NCBI GenBank assembly: GCA_030710605.1
Contig: CP092865.1
Location: 34,138,244 to 34,202,243 of the forward strand
DNA length: 64,000 nucleotides
Source: Cordylochernes scorpioides
Lineage: Eukaryota > Arthropoda > Arachnida > Pseudoscorpiones > Chernetidae
Reading direction: 5' to 3'
Shown here: positions 54,381 to 64,000 of the stretch, in pieces
Layout of the letters: each line of letters begins with the position of its first letter
How positions within the stretch are numbered: the stretch's first letter is position 1
The notes under the pieces: generated by a model
The model's input: the letters and a program-made list of their open reading frames with translations, nothing else
Databases searched by the model: none
Told to the model about the DNA's origin: nothing
Program-made: the position numbers and the translations under genes

Positions 54381-54717
54381 TAATTACCTTAATTTGATAT
54401 GCTAAATGTAAATATTCCAACCCAACAACTTCAGTGAACTTAATCCAAACCCATACAGGAGTTGTTTTTAAATAATGTTTTTAAAACTTATTATAAATAG
54501 ATTCTCAATGTCCCAATACTTGGTACATACTTAATAACTATTCATGATAAAATTGTGAAAAACATCTTTTCAACACCTATTTGTATATACAAAAATTGGC
54601 ATTTTGATACTATAACTAGGAGAAAACAAAGAATATCATATATTTTAAAAGAAAGACATTTAAAAATATAGCTTTTTGGTTATTCATATGAAGTTTTTAT
54701 ATTATAATTCTCTTGTA

Positions 54718-54838
54718 ATGTAAACCTCCCTGTAAAAGACACTAAGTTGCGGAGCCAAAGTGTCTTTTAAAGACAGGTATTTTAGCAATTATAACTCTCC
54801 TTGTAGAGAGGTGTCATCTCAGGGAAGTCCTACTGTAC
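54718..54838. mobile_element. Possible 120-bp MITE
   Basis: The left part 'taaacctccctgtaaaagac' and the right part read inward 'cagtaggacttccctgagat' are imperfect inverted repeats, and both ends adjoin TA or similar. The ends resemble Tc1/mariner-superfamily terminal repeats. Too short to code. Confidence 0.4.
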
Positions 54839-56282
54839 ACATTGGAGAGGTTAGATTGACCAAATCTAGCTAAGCTCCCCTGGCGGCGCCATCGCCGGTG
54901 AGAAGTGGTACGCCTCCATAGTTAATGACGAAGAATCAGAGGTGGTGCGCATGCGCGGCGGAAAAAATAAGCAGACAGAACTTTTACCAAGAAAGAACAA
55001 TGACGCCATTTAAACGCGCGTCAAACATTTTCATATTTAATCCTTATGTTTTAATTAAAAAGTACCTAAATTTAATCCAATGTCAATCGTAAATTTTCAA
55101 AGTTAAGTACACTATTTTGAACATATTTTTAGGCAAGTTTTCCTACCAAAAGGTTTATAAATAGTGTTTTTATTTACCGATAAGTTTTATATTACATCTA
55201 GGTTTTTTATCTAAAAGTTTTATTACCAACAAGTGTTTTTATCTATAAGTTTTATTATCACTAAGTTTATTATCTTAAAGAGTATTTATCAAAAGAAAGA
55301 TTTTCTACCTATTAATTAAGCAAAAGTCAAAGTTATTGTTATCATTTTTCTACATCACACATAACTGAATTTTTATATACACTTTCCTTTTTTACCATTC
55401 CTAATAATTTGTACCATAAATTTAAAGTCATATGTATTTCATTTGTCTCTGTTTTTTTTCCTCACATAGTTTTAAACAAGTCTTTTAATATTAATGCCTG
55501 TATAATACACAAATTACTATGTAGTTATTCTCTTTTTTTTTTTTTTAGAGAATTTGGAAAGGAAAAATATTACTAATTATATAATTTTTATTCAAAATGT
55601 AACTCCCAAACATTTGTTAAATTTGGATAACTGATTTTAATTATATTAATTACCAAATAATGAAACATGAACATTATTTCTATTGAATGTATTTAGGAGA
55701 GAGATTAGAGATCAACTTAATTCGAGATATTTTTACACTTTCCTAGAAGTAACATTTCAAGTATAGGAGTAAATAAAAATACTTTCTAAGTTTATATTCA
55801 TGAAGTACTTATATATTTCTATATCAAAGTGAGAATGGCATCATATCCAGAACACAAACCTTGGCCAACAACATATTAGAAGACAGCACAGTGAAGTTTA
55901 GGAAATTAATGTATAGATCAGTGGAGAAAATAAAAAAAAACAGAAATTAAAATAATAAATAATAGTTTATTAGCGAACAAACAATACCAAAAATTCCTTT
56001 CAGGTGAGAAACTAAAGGCATTGGTGAAAAGTTTAAATAAATATACTTTAAATAAAAAAAAAAGAGAAAACAAATCAGGAAAGAAAATTGCAATGCATAT
56101 GAGATGAAATATTAAGGGAATAATTTAATTTAAAATACCTCATTAAAAACTACACTTCTAGTTTTATATATATGTGGGTTCAACACATCCTTTCCAAGGT
56201 TCACAAATGTTAAAAACCATATAGAGCTGTCCGTGCATAATCACAAGTTCTTGTAGCAAGAGACCCACTCTAGAAAAGGTTT
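54839..56282. other. No gene; a short GC-richer block at 54870-55020
   Basis: The block has CpG-rich pieces ('gcgcatgcgcggcgg', 'aaacgcgcgtc') unlike its AT-rich surroundings and could be a promoter remnant. No adjoining coding sequence was found. The remainder is AT-rich with no supported feature. Confidence 0.4.
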
Positions 56283-56880
56283 GCCTTTACCCTCATTTAT
56301 AGTCATAGCAAAACCCAAAAAATATTTTGGCATCGATAGTGTGTCCAACTTTGGTCCATGTCAGTATTTGTGCTTCAAGGACATGTGAGCACATGCGCTG
56401 GATCATCATACCTGCGCCATTGCAAAGACTCTGCTTAGGATTAAAAATACTCAGAAGCATGTCTATAGCACCAATCTTAAGGTTTAACTTGTGTGGAGGC
56501 ATTCCTGTGGGAATGTCATTGAGAAATTCAGTAGGGTAGTTATTTTGCTTTACAAAGACCCTGATGCAGCAATACGAATATTATTTCCTGTCTCAGAATC
56601 CAAAATATAAAGTTGGACATAAAACGAGGCTCTGTTGTCATGAGGATGAAGGGGCCCGGTAAAAGGCGAAGAGCTATTGTGGCTCTGAATGTTGATCTGA
56701 AAGTACTTAGCCTCCACACTCTTTGAGGTCATTAATTCCCGCATTTCATATGGTAAGGGAGACAAGGCAGGAAGAGGAACTTTCCCTGGGTTGATGCAGG
56801 AGCCACCAACAGTTTCCCCAGGGACATGCAGGGCTGAGCAGTTAGGGCAAACTATATTCAGGACCCAATAATATTATCAG
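56283..56880 (-). pseudogene. Helitron Rep-helicase relic (N-terminal domain joined to helicase end)
   Basis: The minus strand from 56880 reads 'VCPNCSALHVPGETVGGSC', 'NPGKVPLPAL' and 'QLYILDSETGNNIRI', which match the Helitron-like N-terminal domain (C..C.AL...GE....C..GKV.LP.L and the QLYI.D motif). It then passes directly into 'PTEFLNDIPTGMPPHKLNLK', 'VGH' and 'LCNGAGMM', the end of a Pif1-type helicase. The HUH nuclease and most of the helicase between them are gone. It is a dead internal-deletion copy. It shows that autonomous Helitrons existed in this genome, which fits the short Helitrons at 6562 and 50291. Confidence 0.7.
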
Positions 56881-58240
56881 TGGGAACAGGAGAAACAGGA
56901 TTAGGGGTGTTGTTCCAGGGTCGAGTCATATAAGCCTTCCTAGTGGTTCAGAAAGTGAGTCTTTCACAGCCCTTTTGAGTCATGACAGAGCGCTGAAAAA
57001 AAGGTAAAATAAGAACCAAGCAAAGCAAAACTATTAAACTGTGTAAAGGCCAGAACAGGCATAAAAAGAAATTCTAATAATTTGGAAAAAAATAATAGAA
57101 GACATAAAAATGGAGCAACAAACATATTATTTAATTCAACACATCTAGCTGTTATCAAAATGTAAATGAAAAACTGTAACAAAGCTATACTTACAATTAT
57201 AATAATCTCAATAATTGACTATACTGACAAATACAACTTGCAACACTCTGGCTGTTATATAAATGTGAAAAATCTAAATTATATAAAAACTGTAACAAAG
57301 CTATACGTACAATTGTGATAAAGTTTTCAACAATTGATAATAATGACATACATAACTCAACCGCACTAACAGTTATCTAAAAACAACCTAAATGAAAAAT
57401 TGTAACAAACTCTGCTAACAATTGAAATAAAATGAATTAACAATAGATCAGAAATATGAAATATATAATATAAATTAATTGAAAGCAATAATACAAAAGA
57501 AGGTGTTTTGAAATAAACAATATAATGATGATAAATAAAATTTGAAGAAAAAAAAATCTATTGTAGAATCAAATAAATTAAAAAATGAATATATCTATTT
57601 ATATTTGTAAAATATAAAAGTAACTGAGGAAAAAATTCCGAAAAATTTGTATATATAGGTTTTTAACTTTAAATTGACAATTTTAATTTATATTTAGACA
57701 TTTTTCATTTTTATTTAGACATTTTCAATTTTAATTCAGACATTTTCTATTTTAATTCAGTTACTTGGACATTTTATAGAAATATATATATCTGCAAGCT
57801 GTGGGTCACAGCCCCAATAGGGAAGGAGCTATGAAGCAAAGTATTTATTATTTTATATACATATTATTAATTTTGATGTTTATATATATGTATTTTATCT
57901 CTCTGCCTAAACTTCCCTCATTGCTTCTCTTGTATTTTATTAATTTCAGTTTTGTGCTTATGCCTTTAATAAATTGCTGCGTCATTCTGAAGTTTGTCTT
58001 TCTTAATTTTCTACATGACAACATTCTTGAAATTGAGTAACTAACACTTATCAGATAGTGTAACATATCTTATCTGTTTTCTAGTTCTCAAGATAAATAA
58101 TGTTAAAACGCTCTCCAGCGAGTGGTCGTTGTTTTTTAATAGGATTTTTAGGAAAACTATATGGATACTAATTGGATACAGCTTAGTATGATGAGAGAGA
58201 GAGATGAAGAGAGTCGGTGGAAGAATGGTTTAAAAAAGTT
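56881..58240. other. No gene seen
   Basis: AT-rich. A locally repeated phrase 'aaactgtaacaaagctatac' occurs near 57172 and 57285, about 113 bp apart, then again in weaker form near 57395, so there is a short diverged tandem repeat. Nothing else could be supported. Confidence 0.45.
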
Positions 58241-58300
58241 TGATTTCGACCGCTACAACCTGGGTTCGATTCCCGCATTTGGCACTTTTTTCTGATAAAA
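58241..58300 (+). repeat. tRNA-derived fragment (B box only)
   Basis: 'ggttcgattcc' at 58263-58273, within 'tgggttcgattcccgca', is a perfect pol III B box, followed by a T run. No A box or cloverleaf could be built upstream. It is probably the head of a SINE or a tRNA remnant. Confidence 0.4.
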
Positions 58301-60347
58301 AAAAAAAAATGCTCCAATGGCCCCCGATTCTTGCAAAAGTGCAACCCCACCAGTGAGTGCAAGTAAACAAACGGGGCTATGGCATATTTGTAAGTGCAAA
58401 ATCGAACTACTTTTCACATGTATAGACACAGTAAAAGCAGTCGCCAACTTCTATCCACCATGATTATCAGAGCCTGTACCACGTGTAATAGGGATAAGCA
58501 AAAAATATTTCATTGAAAATTAAGATGCCATGAATTAAACTCTGTTAGATGATTTGACAAATTCACTCTAGTGAATAATATACTATGGTCTTCTTCTTTC
58601 TTATCTCCACACTGGGTGAAGTAGAATGCGTCTGCCTTTGACATTAAGACTGGGAGCACTACTCAGTAGCATGCCGACTTAGCTCCAAAAGAAATGGCCG
58701 CCTCTGACATGAGGAACAGACGCCATGTGCAGCTACTCATAAAATGGAGTACAAAGGCTTCTCATCCTGTATCCCGGGAACAGGAGTCCCTAAAGGGTAC
58801 TATCAGCCGGGCCAGCTGAGCCCAGGTTTTTTAGTGAGCTTGTTAGTGCTCCCCCTCCTCCTTTTTCATCCGGGCTTGGAACCGGTAAGGACGGAGTTAT
58901 ATACTATTAAAATATATTTTAATTAATATGAATTGAGAGAGATAAATATCATTGGAACTTTTTTTTTTTTCAGAATATTTCATAAAGAAGTTTTAGTAAA
59001 AGAGAAAATTGCATTAATGCCTGTTTAAAAAGAAAGGAAAACTAATAATTACTATATTGATCAAAATAAATGAATACAATCGGAAAAATGTGAAAAAAAA
59101 ATTAGAAAAAATAAAGAAAAGGCCAAAAGATTGATTTAAAAACAAACTTTTAAAGAATTTTTGTATAGCGATTTTTGCTTTTAGACTATAGAACCCTTTT
59201 GTGTGCATTTCTCTCCTTTTCAAATAAAATAACATTTTGTTCTGTCAGCTCATCGTTTACTTTAAGATAAACTAGCAGACGCTTAAGTTACACTAAATCA
59301 TCCAGGTGAAAGCAATCGTATGCAATGCTGAAAAAAATATTTGCAATGCATTGAATATGTCTCAGTTACCTTTTGACCGCAATCATGGCCCTTTGAAAAT
59401 CCCTGTTGCTATTCTGATGTGCCTGTGGAAGTCGTTTTTATTTGAGTCCAGGGCAACACTAAGTTTTATGCTTAAGATTCACTACTTCATGTGACTGGTA
59501 TTTTATAGGCCTCTCTACATGCAGAGAATGTTTGACTGGCTAATACATTCTCTCTTTTAACACTGACCAATGGAAAACATGTGGTCAAAGGTTGCAGAAT
59601 GGCTGGCTTGTTACCTCATGGCAGTCACTACTGTCAATGAACTGAGGTATTGTGTTGAAGCTGCACGATAAGCAATACCTATACATGCCATCCAATCTCT
59701 GGCTCAATTCACAGTCCTATAAGTCCTGGTATTGCTGCCAGAAGTGGGGTATGTATTTCTCAGGATCCATACCCCCAAAAATTTAAACACTTGTTATATA
59801 TTCACAGTAATATGAATTAAGCAATAAATACAAATTTGTTATGAGTTACTAATGACCTTTTTTAAATAAATGTTCTCTACCCTTTCTGGTCCTCAAGTTG
59901 CTGTCAGTGTCTTTGTGCTAGGGTTAGCTAGCTGGCTGCAAGCCATATCAGTGACTTGTGTAAACGAGGGGCGGGGGAATGTTGGCACTAGTGTTACATT
60001 TCCTGGAAATCATGTGAGAATCTTACTTATTCACCTAATTCCCTCTTGCCTCAAATTGTTATTCATTTTACTTTTTATAACATCGCTTCTACCTCGTACA
60101 TCAACCACTTTGTTTATATAAATTTTAAGAACTCTGTTGATTAATACATTTAAATTTGTAAAAATTTAGTCCAAGTTCTAATAGGTTTTTTTCTCCTCTG
60201 TCTTCTTCTTTTTTCATATCTCCACTCCATCATATTAGGGTATCAGGCTATTTTTTATGTAATAGGTGCAAATACTTCAATATCCCATTTGTTGAATCAT
60301 AAATACATTTTTAAAAAAATACAAAGTTATTGGCAGTAACTTTTATA
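58301..60347. other. No gene seen
   Basis: Mixed sequence with frames below 85 codons and no recognisable motif. Parts at 58600-58900 are less AT-rich and could be a dispersed repeat that has no second copy in the window. Confidence 0.35.
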
Positions 60348-60624
60348 CAGTAAAACCCCTCTATAGTGGACCCCAATGGGACAGAGCTTTTGGTTCACTA
60401 TAGCCACAGTTTGGCTATTTTTTTTTTAACTTTTCTAAATTTTTAGACTGTATAATTAAAAAACAGCCATACAAACATGAAAAGGCAGCCATTAATAATG
60501 GTCACTTTGTTTTAATTCCCTAAATTGACCTATTTCTTTACAGTAATGCTGCATATCAAAAGAAGTCATTTGATAATAGGTTCTTCTTATCATTAGCATA
60601 CATGTTTATATATAAACCTATGTA
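60348..60624. mobile_element. Pogo-like transposon, second copy, cut by mariner
   Basis: Starts CAGTAAAACCCCTCTATAG after TA, as at 51040, and follows that copy with moderate divergence to 'catacatg', near 51295 in the other copy. The mariner then begins at a TA. The remainder of the pogo-like copy is not found after the mariner. Confidence 0.75.
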
Positions 60625-61533
60625 TTGGGAGTACAAATAAGTTTTGAGGGATTTGCAAAAGAAGCTATAACAAATATTATATAAATAGCATCGGACCTTG
60701 TAAGGTTTCATGTTAAGGCTTCATCATTTCCCCAAAAAAATCAGAAGAAGTCTTTTCACTCAAGTGTAAGGAACTTTTTTTTTGGTGCTCTAACCATGTC
60801 AACCTTTTTGCTAACAAAACACAATTTGCGGGAAGCGCTGCTTTTTTGTTTTAATTTGAAGAAAAGTGCAACTGATGGACATCGATTGCTGTGTGAGGCA
60901 TATGGTAAACATGCTCTATTAATAAAATCATGTGAGTACTGGTTTCGGCGTTTCAAAAGTGGCGATTTTGACACCAGAGACAAAGAACGCGGAGGGAGGC
61001 CAATAAAGTTCGAAGACGCTGAGTTGGAGGCTTTATTGGACGAAGATTCAAGCCAAACTCAAGAGGAGCTCGCTGAAACCTTGGGAGTGACTCAACAAGC
61101 GATTTCGAACCGTCTCAAGTTCATGGGTATGGTGCAAAAACAAGGAAATTGGGTTCCATATGAACTCAAGCCAGGAAACATCGAACGCCGTATTTGCACG
61201 TGCGAAATACTGCTCAAAAGACAAAATCGGAAGGGTTTTTTGCATCGAATCATGATGGGGGACGAAAAGTGGATTCACTACGACAACCCAAAGCGCAGAA
61301 AATCGTGGGTTAAGCCCGGTCATGCATCAACTTCAACGGCCAAACCGAATATTCATGGCAAGAAGCTAATGCTGTGCATCTGGTGGGATCAGTTCGGAGT
61401 GATCTACTATTTGCTACTTCAGCCTAACGAAACCATCACTGGAGAACGTTCCCAACAACAATTGATGCGATTAAGCCGAGCATTGAAGATTAAACGCCCA
61501 CTATATGCCAAAAGACATAACAAGGTGATCTAT
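60625..61533 (+). mobile_element. Mariner transposon, Mos1-like, 3'-truncated
   Basis: The left end TTGGGAGTACAAATAAG follows a TA dinucleotide, as mariner insertions do, and the gene starts 171 bp in, typical spacing. The right part, including the second and third catalytic Asp and the right inverted repeat, is missing. Family R LTR sequence replaces it from about 61534. Confidence 0.8.
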
Positions 61534-61539
61534 TATTGA
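60796..61539 (+). pseudogene. Mariner transposase, N-terminal two thirds
   Basis: 247 codons against about 345 in the family. The first 110 residues are the paired helix-turn-helix DNA-binding region ('KSATDGHRLLCEAYG', 'CEYWFRRFKSGDFD', then 'LGVTQQAISNRLKFMG'). 'HRIMMGDEKWIHYDNPKRRK' holds the first catalytic Asp at residue 156, the same number as in Mos1. 'LCIWWDQFGVIYYLLLQP' follows. It ends at 'KRHNKVIYY', just before the HDNAPSH-type second Asp. The retained frame has no stops, so loss of the end was recent or the copy young. It cannot be catalytic. Confidence 0.9.
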
Positions 61540-63195
61540 GTCACTTTACAAGGTCCTATCGAGGACATCTCAACCTTATACTTTGTCTTTTTGCTCAGCA
61601 ACAACATTGTTTAGTTATATACCAACTTGGGTTAAAACTCAGATACACACATAGAAGGATATAGCGAACACAAAAAAAGGTCCATGTTTAATACATAATG
61701 TGCATTTTGTTTCAGGGTAAAGTATTACAAACACATGAGTTTTTATTTTGACTTGGTAGATTACACAAATTTTCATTCTCTGGGCAATTCTACATAGACA
61801 AAAGATTTGCTTATAGCAAATTATAAGATTTTAAGCAAGATGTGATTCTTCACCTACTAAATAAAATCATGAATATGCCTTTTTCGACATACAAAACGTG
61901 CCATAATTTACAAACATACCAAAAAATAGTGAAACATGAGCCTTTGTTCTACCTTGGTAGATTTTCTTTCAAACTTTCGTTTGTAGGCAGTACTAAATGA
62001 ACATAAAATCTATTTCCTTTGTCAGACTCTAAGACTTCATACAAAAACAAAATATGAATTTTTCTTACGTATTAAAATAAACTATAAATATGCCTCTTTG
62101 ACATATTAAATATGCCCTAAATTAATAGAGAAGATGTTAACATACCATTTCTCCCCGGATGTCCAAGCTCCCTCAGGATCGGCCTCCTCGCTCGCACCCC
62201 CCCCCCCCCCGTTAAGACTGATGTCTTTTTGAAAACAGCGCCCCCAAAAAAATATTGTCATCTTCTCACAGAGTAAGAAAAAATTATTTAAATATTCTTA
62301 GAATATAAAAAATAATAAAGTATTATTATTCCTTTTTTTCAAAGAATAAAAATTGAAATAATAAAAATATAAATGCTCATCTCTTGAGAAATTTATATAG
62401 TAATTTCTTCTTCAAGAAATTTAAAATAACGAGACATACTTTATTCATTTTAGAATAAAATAAATAATAAAGGTAAAATTATATTATCTTTTTTATTAAG
62501 AGATAATATGGATTAGTAATAAAATTAATAAAATCTAACATGTTTGCCCCTTTGAGAAATTTATATAATAATTTCATCTTTAAGAAATTTTAAAATAAGG
62601 AAATATATCCAACCTATCTGGATATGCCAGTAATTGGCTTTATTCATTTTAGAATAAAGAAAAATAAATTTAGGAAATTCTCGAAATGGTAATATAACCC
62701 TTTTGGACGTTTCATCTTGCAAAAAAAAAAAAAGGTGATTGGCATTAGTTAACATATGCACATATGTACATAGTTTGTACATCCTCCTCTGGACCTCTCT
62801 ACAGTGGGCTTCGGGATTCTTGGACAGGGCCAGTATCATCTCCAGCTGGGTATCTTCCCGGGCTTTTTGGTCTTTAGAGCATCGCCGAGCTCCTCGTTGT
62901 GGAATTCTCCACCTTTCTGCAGTGGGTCTCGGAATACACGCCCGGGGCTGCTTCCAGCTCTTCGTTTCTCAATCCTCGTAGTTGTCCTACTGTGGAGGGT
63001 TGGTCGGCTTTGGACAGGGTCCGTGTCATCTCCAGCTGGGCGTCCTCCCCTGCTTTGACCTTTAGAGCATCGTCGGCCATCGTTGGGGGATTCCCCATCT
63101 GGACAACAAACAATTTCGGCAAGACACTGTGTATATATATGATGTAAATGTTTACATCATTGTTGGGTCTATTTTGTGAAAAATCTGGCCCAACA
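61534..63195 (-). repeat. Family R 3' LTR, diverged, uninterrupted
   Basis: Begins in 'tgagtcactttac' with 'gaggacatctcaaccttata', a diverged form of the 6128 start, and ends ggcccaaca. At about 1.66 kb it is the only LTR copy without an insertion and supports the reconstructed length. A 14-base C run is near 62198. The small frames over 62800-63150 are shared with 15300-15630 but shift and stop, so they are not genes. Confidence 0.7.
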
Positions 63196-63209
63196 ATTCC
63201 TCCCCTGCC
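63196..63209 (-). promoter_or_regulatory. Polypurine tract of family R, second copy
   Basis: Same sequence as 15685-15698, next to the LTR. It again gives a minus-strand element with its interior to the right. Confidence 0.65.
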
Positions 63210-64000
63210 AGAGTAAAAAAATGCGTTTTTCAATTCAAATCTGTTCATGCTCTATGATAAATATGAATTTGGAAGAAATGCATTTTTTTTTACGATGCTA
63301 GTATGTGCAATCACTGATACTCAGGCAAAGGGGGGAATTAACGGGCCATGGTACCTAGAACATGTTAACTCATAGTAATATTGAAAGGAAATCTTATCCT
63401 ACCATTTAGTGGGCAAAATACTAAGCCCATCTTTCGCTGTCTGTATGCCGGAGGGTTTGGCCTAGTTGTGAGGTGAATCCACACATTCCCAGCCGCAGTC
63501 CCTATAGGTGGAGATGGGGGGTGGTCTATACACAGATTCTGTACAAACAGATCCTTAGACCGTTCTAGATAAACATAATCATATGGGCGCCAAGGAATTG
63601 TGCGTGTAAATGTAGATATGTCCAATTCCTAAAACACATTTTAAAAAAATTTATTAACTATATATGATGAGATACATGTGATAATAAAACAATGATTATA
63701 CACGGTTACATAAGGTAAAAATCAAATTGGCATATGCTATTAAATAACAATAATAATAGGGCAAACAGAAATGAGGGGAATGAATTTATATATCAAAGCT
63801 GAACGAATAAGATATATGCCAAAATGGAGCAATGTAGACATATGAGAGACACAATGATACATAAAAAGTTTAAATGAATATATGCTATAAGTAGAAAGGA
63901 AATGACTTAATATATATATAGGATATACAATGATAAACAAATGAATATATAAGCTGTGATTAAATTCCTCATTCAGTACATTTGTCCGAAGATGGTAACG
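63210..64000 (-). mobile_element. Interior of a family R element, running off the window
   Basis: Direct copy of 15699-16490, ending in 'ttgtccgaagatggtaac', the start of the hammerhead-like block. If the resemblance goes on, a Penelope-like part should follow outside the window. No gene in this stretch. Confidence 0.65.

Noticed and set aside
58241..58300. Possible tRNA gene
   Set aside because: Only a B box and a following T run exist; the upstream sequence does not give a D arm or anticodon arm.

Overview
The window is AT-rich, intron-scale animal DNA, most likely from an arthropod or another invertebrate. It is almost entirely transposable elements nested inside each other. Animal-type clues are a C2H2 zinc-finger array, a Mos1-like mariner, a Penelope-like element with a GIY-YIG domain, R1/I/Jockey-type non-LTR elements, and LTR elements whose primer sites match animal initiator tRNA-Met or tRNA-Lys. 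I could not fix the species. I found no intact host gene; the zinc-finger array at 52.7-54.2 kb is the nearest thing, and it is broken at both ends.

The backbone is one family of minus-strand LTR retroelements, called 'family R' here, with an LTR of about 1.65 kb. Its landmarks are a tRNA-Lys-like primer site (5134-5154 and 28807-28827) and a polypurine tract next to the LTR (15685-15698 and 63196-63209). LTR copies lie at 5157-6127 (diverged), 6128-15684 (split by an insertion), 28831-29175 (truncated), 39598-49368 (split by an insertion) and about 61534-63195. The 5' leader of the family, full of tandem repeats, occurs twice as direct repeats (about 985-5134 and 25009-28806). An intact Ty3/Gypsy integrase reading frame at 21420-22763 has the same orientation and may be the last coding part of this family.

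Later insertions sit in these LTRs. The first LTR holds a Helitron-bounded segment of 7.9 kb (6562-14469). That Helitron holds non-LTR retrotransposon material (about 6585-13078), which in turn holds a 5'-truncated second non-LTR element (11427-12105) and a palindromic structure with a transposase-like gene (8503-9790). The interior of the R element holds a palindromic Penelope-like element (17008-18790). A Copia element (29176-39597) truncates the next LTR and is itself split by a very young Gypsy-type element (31094-37809). The LTRs of that Gypsy element differ at one position in 1015, yet it lacks a reverse-transcriptase palm and an integrase core. A further LTR is split by a 9.06-kb LTR element with no genes of its own (39730-48785, target duplication gatt).

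Right of a 100-N gap (49369-49468) the sequence is quieter: a short Helitron-like element carrying a tRNA-Gly(GCC) gene, a pogo-like element of 1220 bp, the zinc-finger array with decayed fingers beyond it, a relic of Helitron Rep-helicase coding sequence, and a truncated mariner inserted in a second copy of the pogo-like element. The window ends inside another R-family copy.

The functional links are between parasites. Non-autonomous elements (short Helitrons, the RT-less Gypsy, the gene-less LTR element, the pogo-like elements) appear to have used enzymes supplied in trans. The nearest candidate suppliers in the window are relics, so active partners must lie elsewhere.
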